Assembly (NCBI RefSeq): GCF_050003625.1
Contig: NC_134398.1
Location: 102,105,498-102,169,497, forward strand
Source: Haematobia irritans
Taxonomy: Eukaryota; Arthropoda; Insecta; Diptera; Muscidae
Length of the DNA stretch: 64,000 nucleotides
Reading direction: 5' to 3'
Shown here: positions 23,838 to 36,838 of the stretch, piece by piece
How positions within the stretch are numbered: position 1 is the stretch's first letter
Layout: each line of letters starts with the position of its first letter
The notes under the pieces: model-generated
What the model saw: only the letters and a program-made list of their open reading frames with translations
Told to the model about the DNA's origin: nothing
The model's database searches: none
Translations under genes and position numbers: made by a program

Positions 23838-24326
23838 GGAAACTTTTAGACTTAGTGTTTGTTAACCAACCTAGTGATGTTTGTGTTCAGCCTTGTAATC
23901 CTCTGGTATTACCTGAAGATAAATATCACCCAACTGTTTTATTTATTCCATCTAATAATACAAGTAAAAATAATAAAATTGTGTCAAAATCCGAGAGAAC
24001 TTATTGTTTTGCTAAAACAGACTACGTGAAATTAAATAATCTTTAATCTTCTGTGAATTGGGATGATGTCTTAAATTCTACTAACCTTGATGTTGTATTT
24101 CAAAAATTTTACAACACTTTATTTAAATGTTTTGCTGGATCAGTTCCATTGAAGCCAAGATTAAGTTCAGTTTGTCCTCCTTGGAATACCCCAAAACTTT
24201 CGAAATTGAAAAATAAGAAAAATAAGCTGTTCAAGAAATATAAGAGAACTTGATCTGCAGTTAACTTTTCCCTTTATACCATCTCTCGGTCCGAATACAA
24301 TAATGAGAATAAACTTGTCTATAGTA
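23838..24326 (+). pseudogene. Jockey-like LINE, endonuclease end and linker
   Basis: GKLLDLVFVNQPSDV at about 23838-23882 is the last endonuclease strand. A YHPTV segment, a WDD...F...F linker and a Lys-rich KNKKNKLFKKYKR stretch (24215-24245) lead toward the RT. Stops at 24043 and 24251. The small element S1 starts at 24327. Confidence 0.65.
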
Positions 24327-24902
24327 CTCAGCAAAAAAAGCGTCGCCAAAATAGTAATGCAAATGTTCTTTTTGGATCCGGAAGTGGTGCAAAATTGACG
24401 CAGAAGCGATGCATTTAACATGGGCTTGTCATAGGACGGAAGTCCTCCATTTCAACAGCCGTTGCACTGAATTTGCATCACTTCTTTAGGTGTGATCCGA
24501 ATTCAATATTTTGGATGTAAATTAAAAAATTCTGTGATATTTTGTCAAAAAAAAAATAATTTTTATAATTTTTTATAATTTTTAATGGATTCTAACACTT
24601 GTCGGAAACGTTTGACCTCAAATATTTTCAAAAATGCACAATTTTTTCAGATTGGATTTAGTATTTTTTTCGACAAAATTTAAATGATTTGTACCATTTT
24701 ATGAATTATTACTCTGTTTTTAACCTCTTTGAAACAAAAAAAGTTAAAATTTCCCATTAAAAGTATGACAAAACCAAGTTGTAAAAAATTGAATTAAAAG
24801 AACTTCCTGGGTAGTTAAAATAAAGAACATCATTTGGAGTGCATCTTCTGGAAATGCTCTTAAAGTTGTGCCTTTGAAGAACTTCTAAATTTTTTTGCTG
24901 GG
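24327..24902. mobile_element. Small TA-flanked element S, copy 1
   Basis: 576 bp between TA dinucleotides (24325-24326 and 24903-24904), with ends CTCAGCAAAAAAA and TTTTTTTGCTGGG. Non-coding. TA duplication and short TIRs suggest a Tc1/mariner-type MITE. Confidence 0.75.
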
Positions 24903-24997
24903 TAATAATTTAACATCTCTTAAACAACAGTTAAAGCATAATCCCAAAATGTTCTATAAATTTGTAAATTCGAAAAGAAGGTGTTGTACCCTGCCTA
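24903..24997 (+). pseudogene. LINE linker between two S elements
   Basis: Only 95 bp of LINE coding sequence (SLKQQLKHNPKMFYKFVNSK) survives between S copy 1 and copy 2; this segment normally lies before the RT. Confidence 0.65.
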
Positions 24998-25558
24998 CCC
25001 AGCAAAAAAGCGTCGCCAAAAAGGTAATGAAAATGTTCTTTTTGGATCCGGAAGTGGTGCAAAATTGACGCAGAAGCGATGAATTTAACATGGGCTTGTC
25101 ATAGGACGGAAGTCCTCCATTTCAACAGACAGTGCATTGAATTTGCATCACTTCTTTAGGCGTGATCCGAATTCAATGTTTTGGATGTAAATCAAAAAAT
25201 TCTGTGATATTTTGTCAAATAAAAAAATTTTTATAATTTTTTATAATTTTTAATGGATTCTAACGTTTGGCCTCAAATATTTTCAAAAATTCACAATTTT
25301 TTCAGATTGGATTTAGCATTTTTTTCGACAAAATTTAAATAATTTTACCATTTTATGAATTCTTAAACTGTTTTTAACCAATTTGAAACAAAAAAATTTA
25401 AAATTACGCATTAAAAATATGAAAAAAAATATGTTAGAAAAAAATTAATGAAAAGAACTTCCTGTGTAGTTAAAATAAAGAACATCATTGGGAGTACATA
25501 TTCTGGAAGTGCTTTTAAAGTTGTGCCTTTAGAAGAACTTCCAATTTTTTTTGCTGGG
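24998..25558. mobile_element. Small TA-flanked element S, copy 2
   Basis: 561 bp, same orientation and sequence family as copy 1, flanked by TA (24996-24997 and 25559-25560). Ends CCCAGCAAAAAA and TTTTTTTTGCTGGG. Confidence 0.75.
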
Positions 25559-25560
25559 TA

Positions 25561-27365
<1,805 letters not shown>

Positions 27366-27478
27366 AATATTATTATTCCCCACTTCATCGGATTATTCGC
27401 CATGATATCTTGTTCTCCAATGGATAAGAGAGAGAGACTCTTTCAAAACTCAACGAAGGTTATGTCATAATCTCAATG
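27366..27478. other. No feature seen
   Basis: Unassigned linker before the foldback block. Confidence 0.4.
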
Positions 27479-30400
27479 CACCCAGAAAAAAGTGACCCCT
27501 TCTTTAAGTTAAAATGAACTAATTGTGAATAAAATTGAACTTCGTATAGCGACAAAGACATTTTTATTTTTTGAACGATGTGATTTTCGTAGAAATTAGG
27601 TAGAATGCATTCCATATATTAGTTAACATCTTCCTATATTTATGTACCACTATAACATACAGAATGAAAAAATTTAACTGAATTGAATTCATATATGGAA
27701 TGATTTTATTGAACTTTTTTCATTCATTGGGACAAATCTTAGATATTTGTGGTAAACCTTTTTACTTCAAACATAGAACTGCTTACCTTCGTTTTTAAAT
27801 ACAATTTTATTTATTTGTATAGGCAATTTTTTCTTCAATAAAATACACGTTTTATTAATAATTAAATATACTTATTAAGAATCAACAGCATCGACTGGCC
27901 TTGAAACATTAGTTTATTATTCCACAATTTCCAATTTCCATGTAATGCCATCAACTGTAAAACGCATTTTTCCTTCTTCACCCAGAAGAAAGTGCCTTCG
28001 CAACTAAAGGAAAAAATGTTTATCAATTTAGGTTAGCCATTTTATTTCCATTAGGTAAAATTTTTGTGTGAAACAATAAAATTTACTTGTTTCAGTAAAA
28101 AAATGCTAAATTGAAAGCAGATAGGAATAGTTCATTAACTAGAATAAGGCATGTCATTTTACTAATATTGTTTTCTTCGCTGGGTATAAGAATTTACTAC
28201 TGAACAAGAAAATTTTATTCACTGATAACAAAGCATTCGTAAAAATAAACAAAAACCGAACTACAACCAAGTTTCCTCAAATTTATTAAAATTTCTTATA
28301 AAATGATAATTCTGACTTCCTTTATTATAGAAAGCTTACCATACATACGAATAACACTTAGCATAGAAAAATATTTTAGTTCATTCGAACTAAGAAGTAT
28401 TCAATCCATTCAAAACTTAAGGAAACACACTTGTTAAAATATAGGAAATTTTCCTATATATCTTTTATCGATACCTGTCATCGATATGTTTGCGCGTGGG
28501 TTGTTTTTTTAGTTGGAATCGCGTTGTTATGGTATAAGGAGAGATTGTTAGAAAAGTATATAGTAAAATGACATTATAAATAACAAATAAAATATTTGTA
28601 ATTTTAAATTAGTGAGAAAATTGTTCGTTTTTTTTTTAATTATTGAACATAAATAACAAACAAAAAGTCTATCAATTTTCGTGATGGTGTATAAAGAAAG
28701 AAAACAGCAACAGAAAAACAGCCCCTTCGATCGTCTTCATTTTGGAATCTTCAATTATCAGGTAACATTCATACACTCAAAAAAAAGTGAACTCTCTATT
28801 TCACTAAAGCCAATTTAACTTTATCTTAGTTCATGGAATTATTATGTTTGGAGAAAGTTGCCTTTACTTTAATAATTTTTTGTTTACGTTAGTTAAATTA
28901 ACTAGATCCGAGGAAAAAATATACTCAAATGAAGCATAAAGATTAACTAAATTCGTGTATTCCACAAAATAGTTCAGAATTTCTTTAAATTTGTAAATTT
29001 TACCAAAAAAGCGTCCATCATGAACTTCGTATGTCACTAAAGACATTCTTGCACTTTTGAACTCCAAGTTTTTCCTTCAAGCTACAAAATTTTCTTTAAC
29101 AATTGAAAAAACTTAGTTATGTCTAATAAATTTTCTTGAATTTGTCGAAAAATATTTACTTATTTTTATGACATTGGCGTGATGCCAACGTTTGTAATAC
29201 TGTTTAGTTAAAATTTTCTACAAATATTCAAAATTTTCTAAAATTAACCGAAAGTTTTCTTCCTGGTGGGTTCACTGTTTTTTCAGTGTACAGTGACGCA
29301 AACCTTTTGTGAAAAAATTGGTTTATGATTTTTTATATTTGTAGGTATTGATATTGTAAAAGGAGGACAAAATCGTTACGCAGCATCTTATTAAAAGTGA
29401 ACGGAACAAGAAGAAGAAAACCATTACGTTTTACAGTTGGTAACATTACATGGAAATTGGAAATAGTGGAATAATAAACTAATATTTCAAGGACAGTCGA
29501 TGCTGTTGATTCTTAATAAATATATTAATAAAACATGTCTTTTATTGAAGAAAAAACTGTCTATATAAATAAATAAAACTGTATTTAAAAACAAGGGTAA
29601 GCAGTTCTAATTTTGAAGTAAAAGGTTTACCACAAATATGTAAGATTTGTCCAAATGAATGAAAAAAGTTCAATAAAATTATTCCATATAGGAATTCAAT
29701 TCAGTTAAATTTTTCATTCTGTATGTTATAGTGGTACATAAATATAGGAAGATGTTAACTAATATATGGAATGCATTCTACCTAATTTCTACGAAAATCA
29801 CATCGTTCAAACAAATAAAAATGTCTTTGGCGCTATACGAAGTTCAACTTTCTTCACAATGAGTTCATTTTAACTTAAAGAAGCGGTCACTTTTTTCTGG
29901 GTGCTCTTGTACCTTTCACTTTTAATAAGTTGCTGCGTAACGAGTTTGTCCTCCTTTTAAAATTTCAATATCTACAAATAAAGAAATCATAAACCAATTT
30001 TTTCACAAAAGGTTAGCGTCACTGAATGTTACCTGTTAATTGAAGATTACAAAATGAAGACGAATGAAGGGGTTGTTATTCTGTTTTCTTTCTTTATACG
30101 CCATCATGAACATAATTTTTTCTCACTAATTTACAATAACTAATATTTTATATATTTTATTTGTTATTTATTATATTATTTTACTATATTATTTGTTAAC
30201 AATCCCTCCGTATACCACAACAACGCGATTCCAACTAAAAAACAACCCACGCGCAAACATATCGATGACAGGTATCGATTACAGGTAGACAAAAGAGTTA
30301 TAGGAAAATTTCCTATATTCTAACAAGTATGTTTCCTTAAGTTTTGAAAGGATTGATTACTTCTTACTACGAATGAACTAAAATATTTTTCTATGCCAAG

Positions 30401-30778
30401 TGTTATTCGTATGTATGATAAGCTTTCTATAATAAAGGAAGTCAGAATTATCATTTTGTAAGAAATTTGACTAAATTTGAGGAAACTTGGTTTTAGTTCA
30501 TATTTTGTTTATTTTTACGAATGCTTTGTTGTCAGTGAATAAAATTTTATTGTTCAGTAGTAAATTCTTATACCCAGCGAAGAAAACAGTATTAGTAAAA
30601 TGACATGCCTTATTCTAGTTAATGAACTATTCCTAACTGCTTTAAGTTTAGGATTTTTTTACTGAAGCAAGCAAATTTTATCATTTTAAACAAAAATTTA
30701 ACTTAATGGAAATAAAGTGGCTAAACTAAATTGATGAACATTTTTTCCTTTAGTTCCGAAGGCACTTTTTTCTTGGTG
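27479..30778. repeat. Interlocked inverted repeats A-B-A'-B'
   Basis: Block A 27479-27978 is the reverse complement of A' 29412-29903. Block B 27979-29410, less its insert, is the reverse complement of B' 29910-30778. A begins and A' ends with CACCCAGAAAAAAGTGAC or its complement. B begins CACCCAGAAGAAAGTGCC and B' ends with the related complement. These look like ends of one foldback family. Non-coding. Confidence 0.8.
28774..29288. mobile_element. TA-flanked MITE-like insert in block B
   Basis: 515 bp with ends CACTCAAAAAAAAGTGAAC and GTTCACTGTTTTTTCAGTG, flanked by TA (28772-28773, 29289-29290). It is absent at the matching place in B' (near 30025), which shows the empty site. Confidence 0.75.
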
Positions 30779-30957
30779 TGAATGAAGTCTAACGGAAGGC
30801 AAAGACATTAATGTAGTGTAGTGATGAAGAGAGTGGTTGAGAGATAAATAGAGGAAAAAAGTAACTCAACTTGAGAAGAACAAAAAAACATGAAATAAAG
30901 TCTACGCGACAACCGTATTAAATTAACCCTCTAAGAGGCAAATAAAAAAACGTACCA
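30779..30957. other. No feature seen
   Basis: Purine-rich unassigned spacer. Confidence 0.4.
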
Positions 30958-31599
30958 TAGACCATACCGTCACAATATATGGGAGCTATATCTAACTCTG
31001 AACCGATTTCAACTAAATTCGGTACGCATGTTTGTATTCCTAATTCTACTCCCTGTGCAAAATTTCACATAACTCGGAGTAAACCTTTGGCCTCTGGGGC
31101 CATAGGAGGTTAAATCGGGTGAAAGCTTTATATAGGAGCTATATCTAAATCTGAACCGATTTCAACCAAATTTGGTATGCCTATTCATAATGTTAATTCT
31201 AATCCCTTTAAATCGGAATAAAATAGTGGCCTCTGGGGCCATAGGAGTATAAATCGGGCGATAACTATATATGGGAGCTATATCTGAATCTAAACCGAGA
31301 CTCACAAAACATTCGAATATACGAAATTGGAAAAAGATCGGTTGATAAATACGTAATTTATTACAACATCGGTTATAAATATATATAGCAATATATCTAA
31401 ATCTGAACCGATTTTCTTCTTTGTCTTTTTCTCATTAGAGCCGAAAAATGACCCTGTGCCAATTTTGAGTACGATCGGATATAAGGTGCTAGCTGTACTT
31501 TGCACACAAAAATACATGAACAGACAGACTGACATCGCTCAGAATGTAATTCTAAGACGATCGGTATACTAAAAGATGTGTCTATTCCAGTTTGAATCT
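30958..31599 (-). mobile_element. DINE-like element, inverted, truncated
   Basis: Units with GGGAGCTATATCTAAATCTG and GGCCTCTGGGGCCATAGGAG are reverse complements of those at 34200-34730. The end near 31560-31590 has the GACGATCGGTATACTAAAAG-type start of the family, inverted. Confidence 0.65.
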
Positions 31600-31601
31600 T
31601 A

Positions 31602-31723
31602 CACTGAAAAAACGCATGCCCGTTTCCAAAGATTTTGTGTTTACTTTAAAATTTTTTGGTATTGATTCCGAGCCAACGAAGCGGAGAATACAAGTAAGGA
31701 TATTTTTAGGACACAATTCTCTT
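31602..31723. mobile_element. Element M1 outer copy, first piece
   Basis: Begins CACTGAAAAAACGCATGCCC after TA (31600-31601). It is the reverse complement of 33130-33251. It is cut at ACACAATTCTCTTT by a DINE-like element and continues at 35162-35223 and 36481-36748. Confidence 0.75.
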
Positions 31724-32042
31724 TATACCCTTCACCACTACTGTGGTACAGGGTATAATAAGTTTGTGCATTTGTATGTAACGCCAAGAAGGAGTAATCA
31801 CAGACCAACCTTTTAGTATACGGATCGGCTTAGAATTAAATTCTGAGTCGATTTAGCGATGTCCGTCTGTCTGTCTGTCCGTCTGTCTGTCTGTCTGTCT
31901 GTCTGTTGATGTATTTTTGTGTGCAAAGTACAGCTCGCAGTTTTAGTCCGATTGTCCTAAAATTTGGTATAGGGTCCTGTTTCGGCTCAAAGACGATCCC
32001 TATTGATTTTGGAAAAAATCGGTTCAGATTTTGCTATAGCTG

Positions 32043-34100
32043 CAGCGTTGCCAGAATTGTTTCACCAAAAACCGCTAGATTTGTCCAAAAAAATAGCTAA
32101 AAAATGCTAAAAAATAGCTAGAAAAAAAGCTAATTTTTTTTTTATCAAAAGTCACATTTTTGATTGAAATTTAACAAACTTAAAGGCTTTATTTCACTTA
32201 AAATGCATATTATTTGCATTTTAATTCCACTTCTGTGAGACTGTAACAATATCTAAGGCATATTAGCTCTGTTTGCGTATTCGATACATTTTGATTACTA
32301 TCACAAATTTTTTCCTTCGTTTTGTGGGAGCTACCTTCCCAACACCTCTATTTTATTTACTTGTTATTTTAAAATATTAAATAATTTAAGCATGCTTTGG
32401 ATTTGGTAAAAAAAATGATTTGTCACTTTTTTTAATAAAATTTTAGTTTGGTTTTGAAATTGTGAGAAATTCGAAATACATTACTTTTATTTAAATTGTA
32501 GAAAATACCTACAGTTTACATTTCCCTTTAAAAACATTTTCATTTTCTTCAAGTGCTTTAAAAACGTGCTAACGCCAACTTAAATTTCCAAATTCACACT
32601 GAAAAAAATATTGTCGTGAGGTCAAAGATTTCATGCCTTTAAAATACGAATACAAATTTTGCTTAGCATAGAAGACGCATTTCTCTAAAATAAAGTTATT
32701 TTCCTTGTCCAAAAGTCGATAAACTTTTCAATGAAGTCGTATTGTCCTTATAATTAAGTGATTTGACTTAAAAATTGGTATCTTAACATGAAAGAAAAAA
32801 TTTATAGGCTAAGGTCAACTTGACTTTAATAATTCAGAAAAATTTTTTAAATTTAATGAAATTGTCTTTAAATTTGTTGTCTTTTTGCATCTTGACTACA
32901 AAGCAAAAAATCGTTCAAATAAAGGACATGTTTTTCAAAACTTTATTTTAAAGAAGTTTTTTACTTCAAAAATAGCGTAATTTCTACTGGAAGTCGAGTC
33001 CTAATTTGGAAAATAAAGTTGCCGTTAACTCGTTTTTAAAGGACTTTGATACCATATGAAGAAAAAAGCTGAGAAATCGAAAAATTAAAATTTGCTTCCT
33101 AGAAACAAGTACACAAAACCTAAATTTAAAAGAGAATTGTGTCTTAAAAGTATCCTTACTTGTATTCTCCGCTTCTTTGGCTCGGAATCAATACCAAATT
33201 TTTTAAAGTAAGGACAAAATCTTTGGAACCGAGTATGCTTTTATTTCAGTGCAGACTCGACTTCAAGTAGAAATTATTGAATGTATACGTTTTTAAAATA
33301 AAGTGTTGAAAAACATCTTCTATTTTTGAACGCTATTTTGGTTTGTGGTTAAGATGAAAAAACTCCTCACATTTAAAGACTATTTCATTAATTCTTCCTT
33401 CTTTCATGAAAACATACCCATTTTTAAGGTGAGTCACTTAATTATAAGGACAAAACGACTTTATCGTCTTTTGGACAAGGAAAACAGTTTATATAAGAGA
33501 AATTCACAAATGCTATTATAACCAAAATTCGCGTTCGTATTTTAAGGAGATAAAATCTTTGGCCTCACGACAATATTTTTTCAGTGCACAAAGAAATTCA
33601 CATCTACTATTTTAATTTAGTAATATCGCAATAACTTTAGAATATTATAATAACATAAAAAGGATAAACGAGTCAAATGCTAATATTCCCAATAATTTAC
33701 TGACAGTTTATTTAACAAATTTGTATGGTAATAGTAGATTTAAAGTTTACGATAACTTTTATGAATATGATGAAAAAACTTTACAACAAGGTGTATTTGC
33801 TACAAAAATGCCCGCATAATGGCTGGAATCATTATTAATGTTTCAACTGAGCTTTGAAATATGTGGAAACCCTTATTCTTGCAGCAAGGCTGAGATAAAA
33901 ACGCCGTTTTATCCATATTTCAATAGAAACATGTCGAAAATAAAAAAAGCCAAAAATAGCTAAAAAGGTCATGAAAAAAAGCCAGAAAAAAAGCTAAAAG
34001 CTAAATGCATTTTTTTCCCGCTAAACGTCTTCAAAAAAAGCCAAATCTAGCGGGAAAAAAGCTAAATTGGCAGCGGGAAAAAAGCTAAATTGGCAGCTAT
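32043..34100. mobile_element. hAT-like non-autonomous element
   Basis: Starts CAGCGTTGCCAG and ends with TTGGCAGC; the terminal ~45 bp (CCGCTAGATTTG / CAAATCTAGCGG) are imperfect inverted repeats. Flanked by TATAGCTG (32035-32042) and AATAGCTG (34101-34108), a 7/8 match to an 8-bp target duplication as hAT elements make. Subterminal regions are rich in AAAAATAGCT words. No transposase ORF. Confidence 0.65.
32597..33586. mobile_element. Element M1 plus inverted partial M1 (foldback)
   Basis: A complete M1 (32597-33251, CACTGAAAAAAATATTG to TTTCAGTG, 655 bp) followed by an inverted partial copy (33252-33586). The outer arms (32597-32998 and 33256-33586) can fold back. Flanked by CA on both sides (32595-32596, 33587-33588). 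Non-coding. Confidence 0.7.
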
Positions 34101-35161
34101 AATAGCTGCCATATATATTTTTCACCGATCTGGTCATAATTGGCGTGTATATCAACCGATCTTCCTAAAATTCCGTACATCCGAATATTTTTTGAGTCTC
34201 GAAAAACTTGCAAAATATCAGCAAAATCGGTTCAGATTTAGATATAGCTCCCATATATAGCTTTCGTCCGATTTACACTCATTTGCCCACAGAGGCCAAT
34301 TTTTTGCTCCGATTTAGTTGAAATTTTGCACAGGGAGTAGTATTAGCATTGTAGCTATGCGTGTCAAATTTGGTTGAAATCGATTCATATTTAGATATAG
34401 CTCTCATATATAGCTTTCGCCCGATTTACACTCATTTGCCCACAGAGGCCAATTTTTTGCTCCGATTTAGTTGAAATTTTGCACAGGGAGTAGTATTAGC
34501 ATTGTAGCTATGCGTGCCAAATTTGCTTGAAATCGGTTCAGATTTGGATATATCTCCCATATAAAGCTTTCGCCCGATTTACACTCATATGACCAAAGAG
34601 GCCAATTTTTAACTCCGATTTAGTTGAAATTTTGCACAGGGAGTAGAATTAGCATTGTAGCTATGCGTGCCAAATTTGGTTGAAATCGGTTCAGATTTAG
34701 ATATAGCTTCCATATATATGTTTTTCAGATTTCGACAAAAATGGTCAAAATACCAACATTTTCCTTGTAAAATCGCCACTGCTTAGTCGAAAAGTTGTAA
34801 AAATGACTCTAATTTTCCTAAACTTCTAATACATATATATCGAGCGATAAATCATAAATAAACTTTTTCGAAGTTTCCTTAAAATTGCTTCAGATTTAAA
34901 CGTTTCCCATATTTATTTTTTACTAACATTGTGTTCCACCCTAGTGCATTAGCCGACTTAAATTTTGAGTCTATCGATTTTGTAGAAGTCTATCAAATTC
35001 TTCCAGATCGAGTGATATTTAAATGCATGTATTTGGGACAAACCTTTATATATAGCCCCAACACATTTGACGGATGTGATATGGTATCGAAAATTTAGAT
35101 CTACAAAGTGGTGCAGGGTATAATATAGTCGGCCCCGCCCGACTTTAGTCTTTCCTTACTG

Positions 35162-35223
35162 GTTTTAATTTGGGTTTCTAGGAAGCAAATTTTAATCTTT
35201 CGCTTTTTCACCTTTTTTCCATA
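35162..35223. mobile_element. Element M1 outer copy, second piece
   Basis: GGTTTCTAGGAAGCAAATTT matches, inverted, 33090-33110 of the inner M1 and ends at CCATA where a TA-flanked element is inserted. Confidence 0.7.
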
Positions 35224-36480
35224 CACACAGAAAACAAATTTGTTGTGCCAACCAATTTTTTTGCCAACCAAATTATTTGGTCCCATCTACTATCAGAATA
35301 TAACCGACAAAATTCGTTGAAGCAACCAATTGTTGTCTGGCACAACAGTACATAAAGTAGTTTAAAGAACTAAATTTTGGGTACATTAACAGTCTAATTA
35401 GCCAACAGAACCATTAAAATTGAATTCGTTTGTACAACCAACTAATTATTGTCCGACGACCAATACTTGCGAATTTAAAGAAAACACCATTTTAGTTTTT
35501 AATTTAATATATATTAATGTATATTCTAGTTATTAACCAAAAAGGAACTTGTAAAAAGTTCTTAATGAACGGTAAAAGATAATCCCATGAAATAGCTAAG
35601 GTGGAGATTTTCAAAATCTTCAAAAGCAGAATCAAGTATTTCCAATTGTTGTAGTACCACATTATCATCGTTGAACGCGTCCCATAGCAAATGAATAACA
35701 TGGATTTTCCCAACTGCCGCCAATACTCACGCCCATACACTAATTTTTTTAGTTTGGCCACGCACAGTTAGTTCGACCACTCACAATCATGTGATCAATT
35801 TTCAGTGTGACTTGGGATTCAATCATGGCTCATGAAATTTTTCTTATATATCGGCATCAGGGGAATGTTGAAATTTTGAGACCGCTGATGAAGCAGACAA
35901 TCTATATGTTTACCTTTCCCAACCTCAGTACTGGTAACATTTGCTAAGATATCTATAGAAATTTTATAGAAATTAAGGGAAATGATGAAGAGTAAGTTAC
36001 AACTTAATGTTTATCTTACTTACCTTGATGCTTAACTTGCAATGCAGCTACCGGAATTAAAAAATTATGAAAAAATCTAATTTGAATTTTTAAGTTTTAT
36101 ATAACTAATGAAACAAACGATTATTTGTTGTCATATATGTAGTCCATAGCAACAAGTTCCTTTTATAACTATCAAATCTGTTAACACAACTAACTTATTT
36201 GCTATACAGACTTTCAGTTGGGTTTGGTGACACATTGACAAAACAAATTAGTTATCACAACAAGATGGAATAAATTGAAATAGTTGCTTACTTCAATATA
36301 TAAATAACGACCAATATTTGGTCGGGTGTACCAACTTTTAGTCACACAACTATTATATTGGTTACAGAAACCATTAAACAAGGGAAGTAACTAAAAATTA
36401 TTCCAAACAATTAAAAATTGTGGGTCACCACAATCTATTTGTTGTCGTACTCGAATTCCAACCAATCATTTCTCTGGGTG
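35224..36480. mobile_element. TA-flanked element N, copy 1
   Basis: 1257 bp with ends CACACAGAAAAC and TTTCTCTGGGTG, between TA dinucleotides (35222-35223, 36481-36482). Inside, many AACCAA/TTGGTT words. Host M1 sequence is continuous across it, so the insertion limits are clear. No transposase. Confidence 0.75.
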
Positions 36481-36748
36481 TATGCTATCAAAGTCCTTTA
36501 AAAACGAGTTACGACAACTTCATTTTCCAAATTAAGACTCGACCTCCAGTAGGAATTATGCTATGCTTCAAGTAAAAAACGTCTTTAAAATATAGTTTAG
36601 AAAAACATGTCCTATGTTTGAACGACTTTTGCTTTGTAGTCAAGATGCAAAAATACAACAAATTTAAAGACAATTTTATTAAATTTAAAAAAATTTTCTA
36701 AATTATTAAAGTCAAGTTGACCTTAGCCCAAACATTTTTTCTTTCATG
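36481..36748. mobile_element. Element M1 outer copy, third piece
   Basis: Reverse complement of about 32785-33060, up to TTTCTTTCATGTTA, where a minus-strand LINE 3' tail begins. The distal M1 end is missing. Confidence 0.7.
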
Positions 36749-36838
36749 TTAGGTTAGGTTAAAGTGGCAGCCCTCACTTAGACTATTCAGTCCACTTAGA
36801 CTATTCAGTCCATTGTGATACCACATTAACTAAAAGTA
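36749..36838 (-). repeat. LINE-1 copy: 3' tail (LOA/I-like)
   Basis: GGTTAGGTTAAAGTGGCAGC then CTTAGACTATTCAGTCCATT, with a small internal duplication of the CACTTAGACTATTCAG part. 3' end of the minus-strand LINE that continues at 38090. Confidence 0.75.

Larger units (their letters stand above)
31724..35161. mobile_element. DINE-1/Helentron-like element nested in M1
   Basis: Starts TATACCCTTCACCACTACTG with GGGTATAATAAGTTTG, has GATGTCCGTCTGTCTGTC at about 31858, repeated CAGATTTAGATATAGCTCCC units at 34230-34710, and ends GTCGGCCCCGCCCGACTTTA at about 35130-35149. Split by a hAT-like insertion at 32043-34100. Confidence 0.75.

Noticed and set aside
36752..36770. TTAGG repeats as a telomere or subtelomere signal
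   Set aside because: Only two or three units, always attached to the LINE/SINE 3' tail in reverse orientation.
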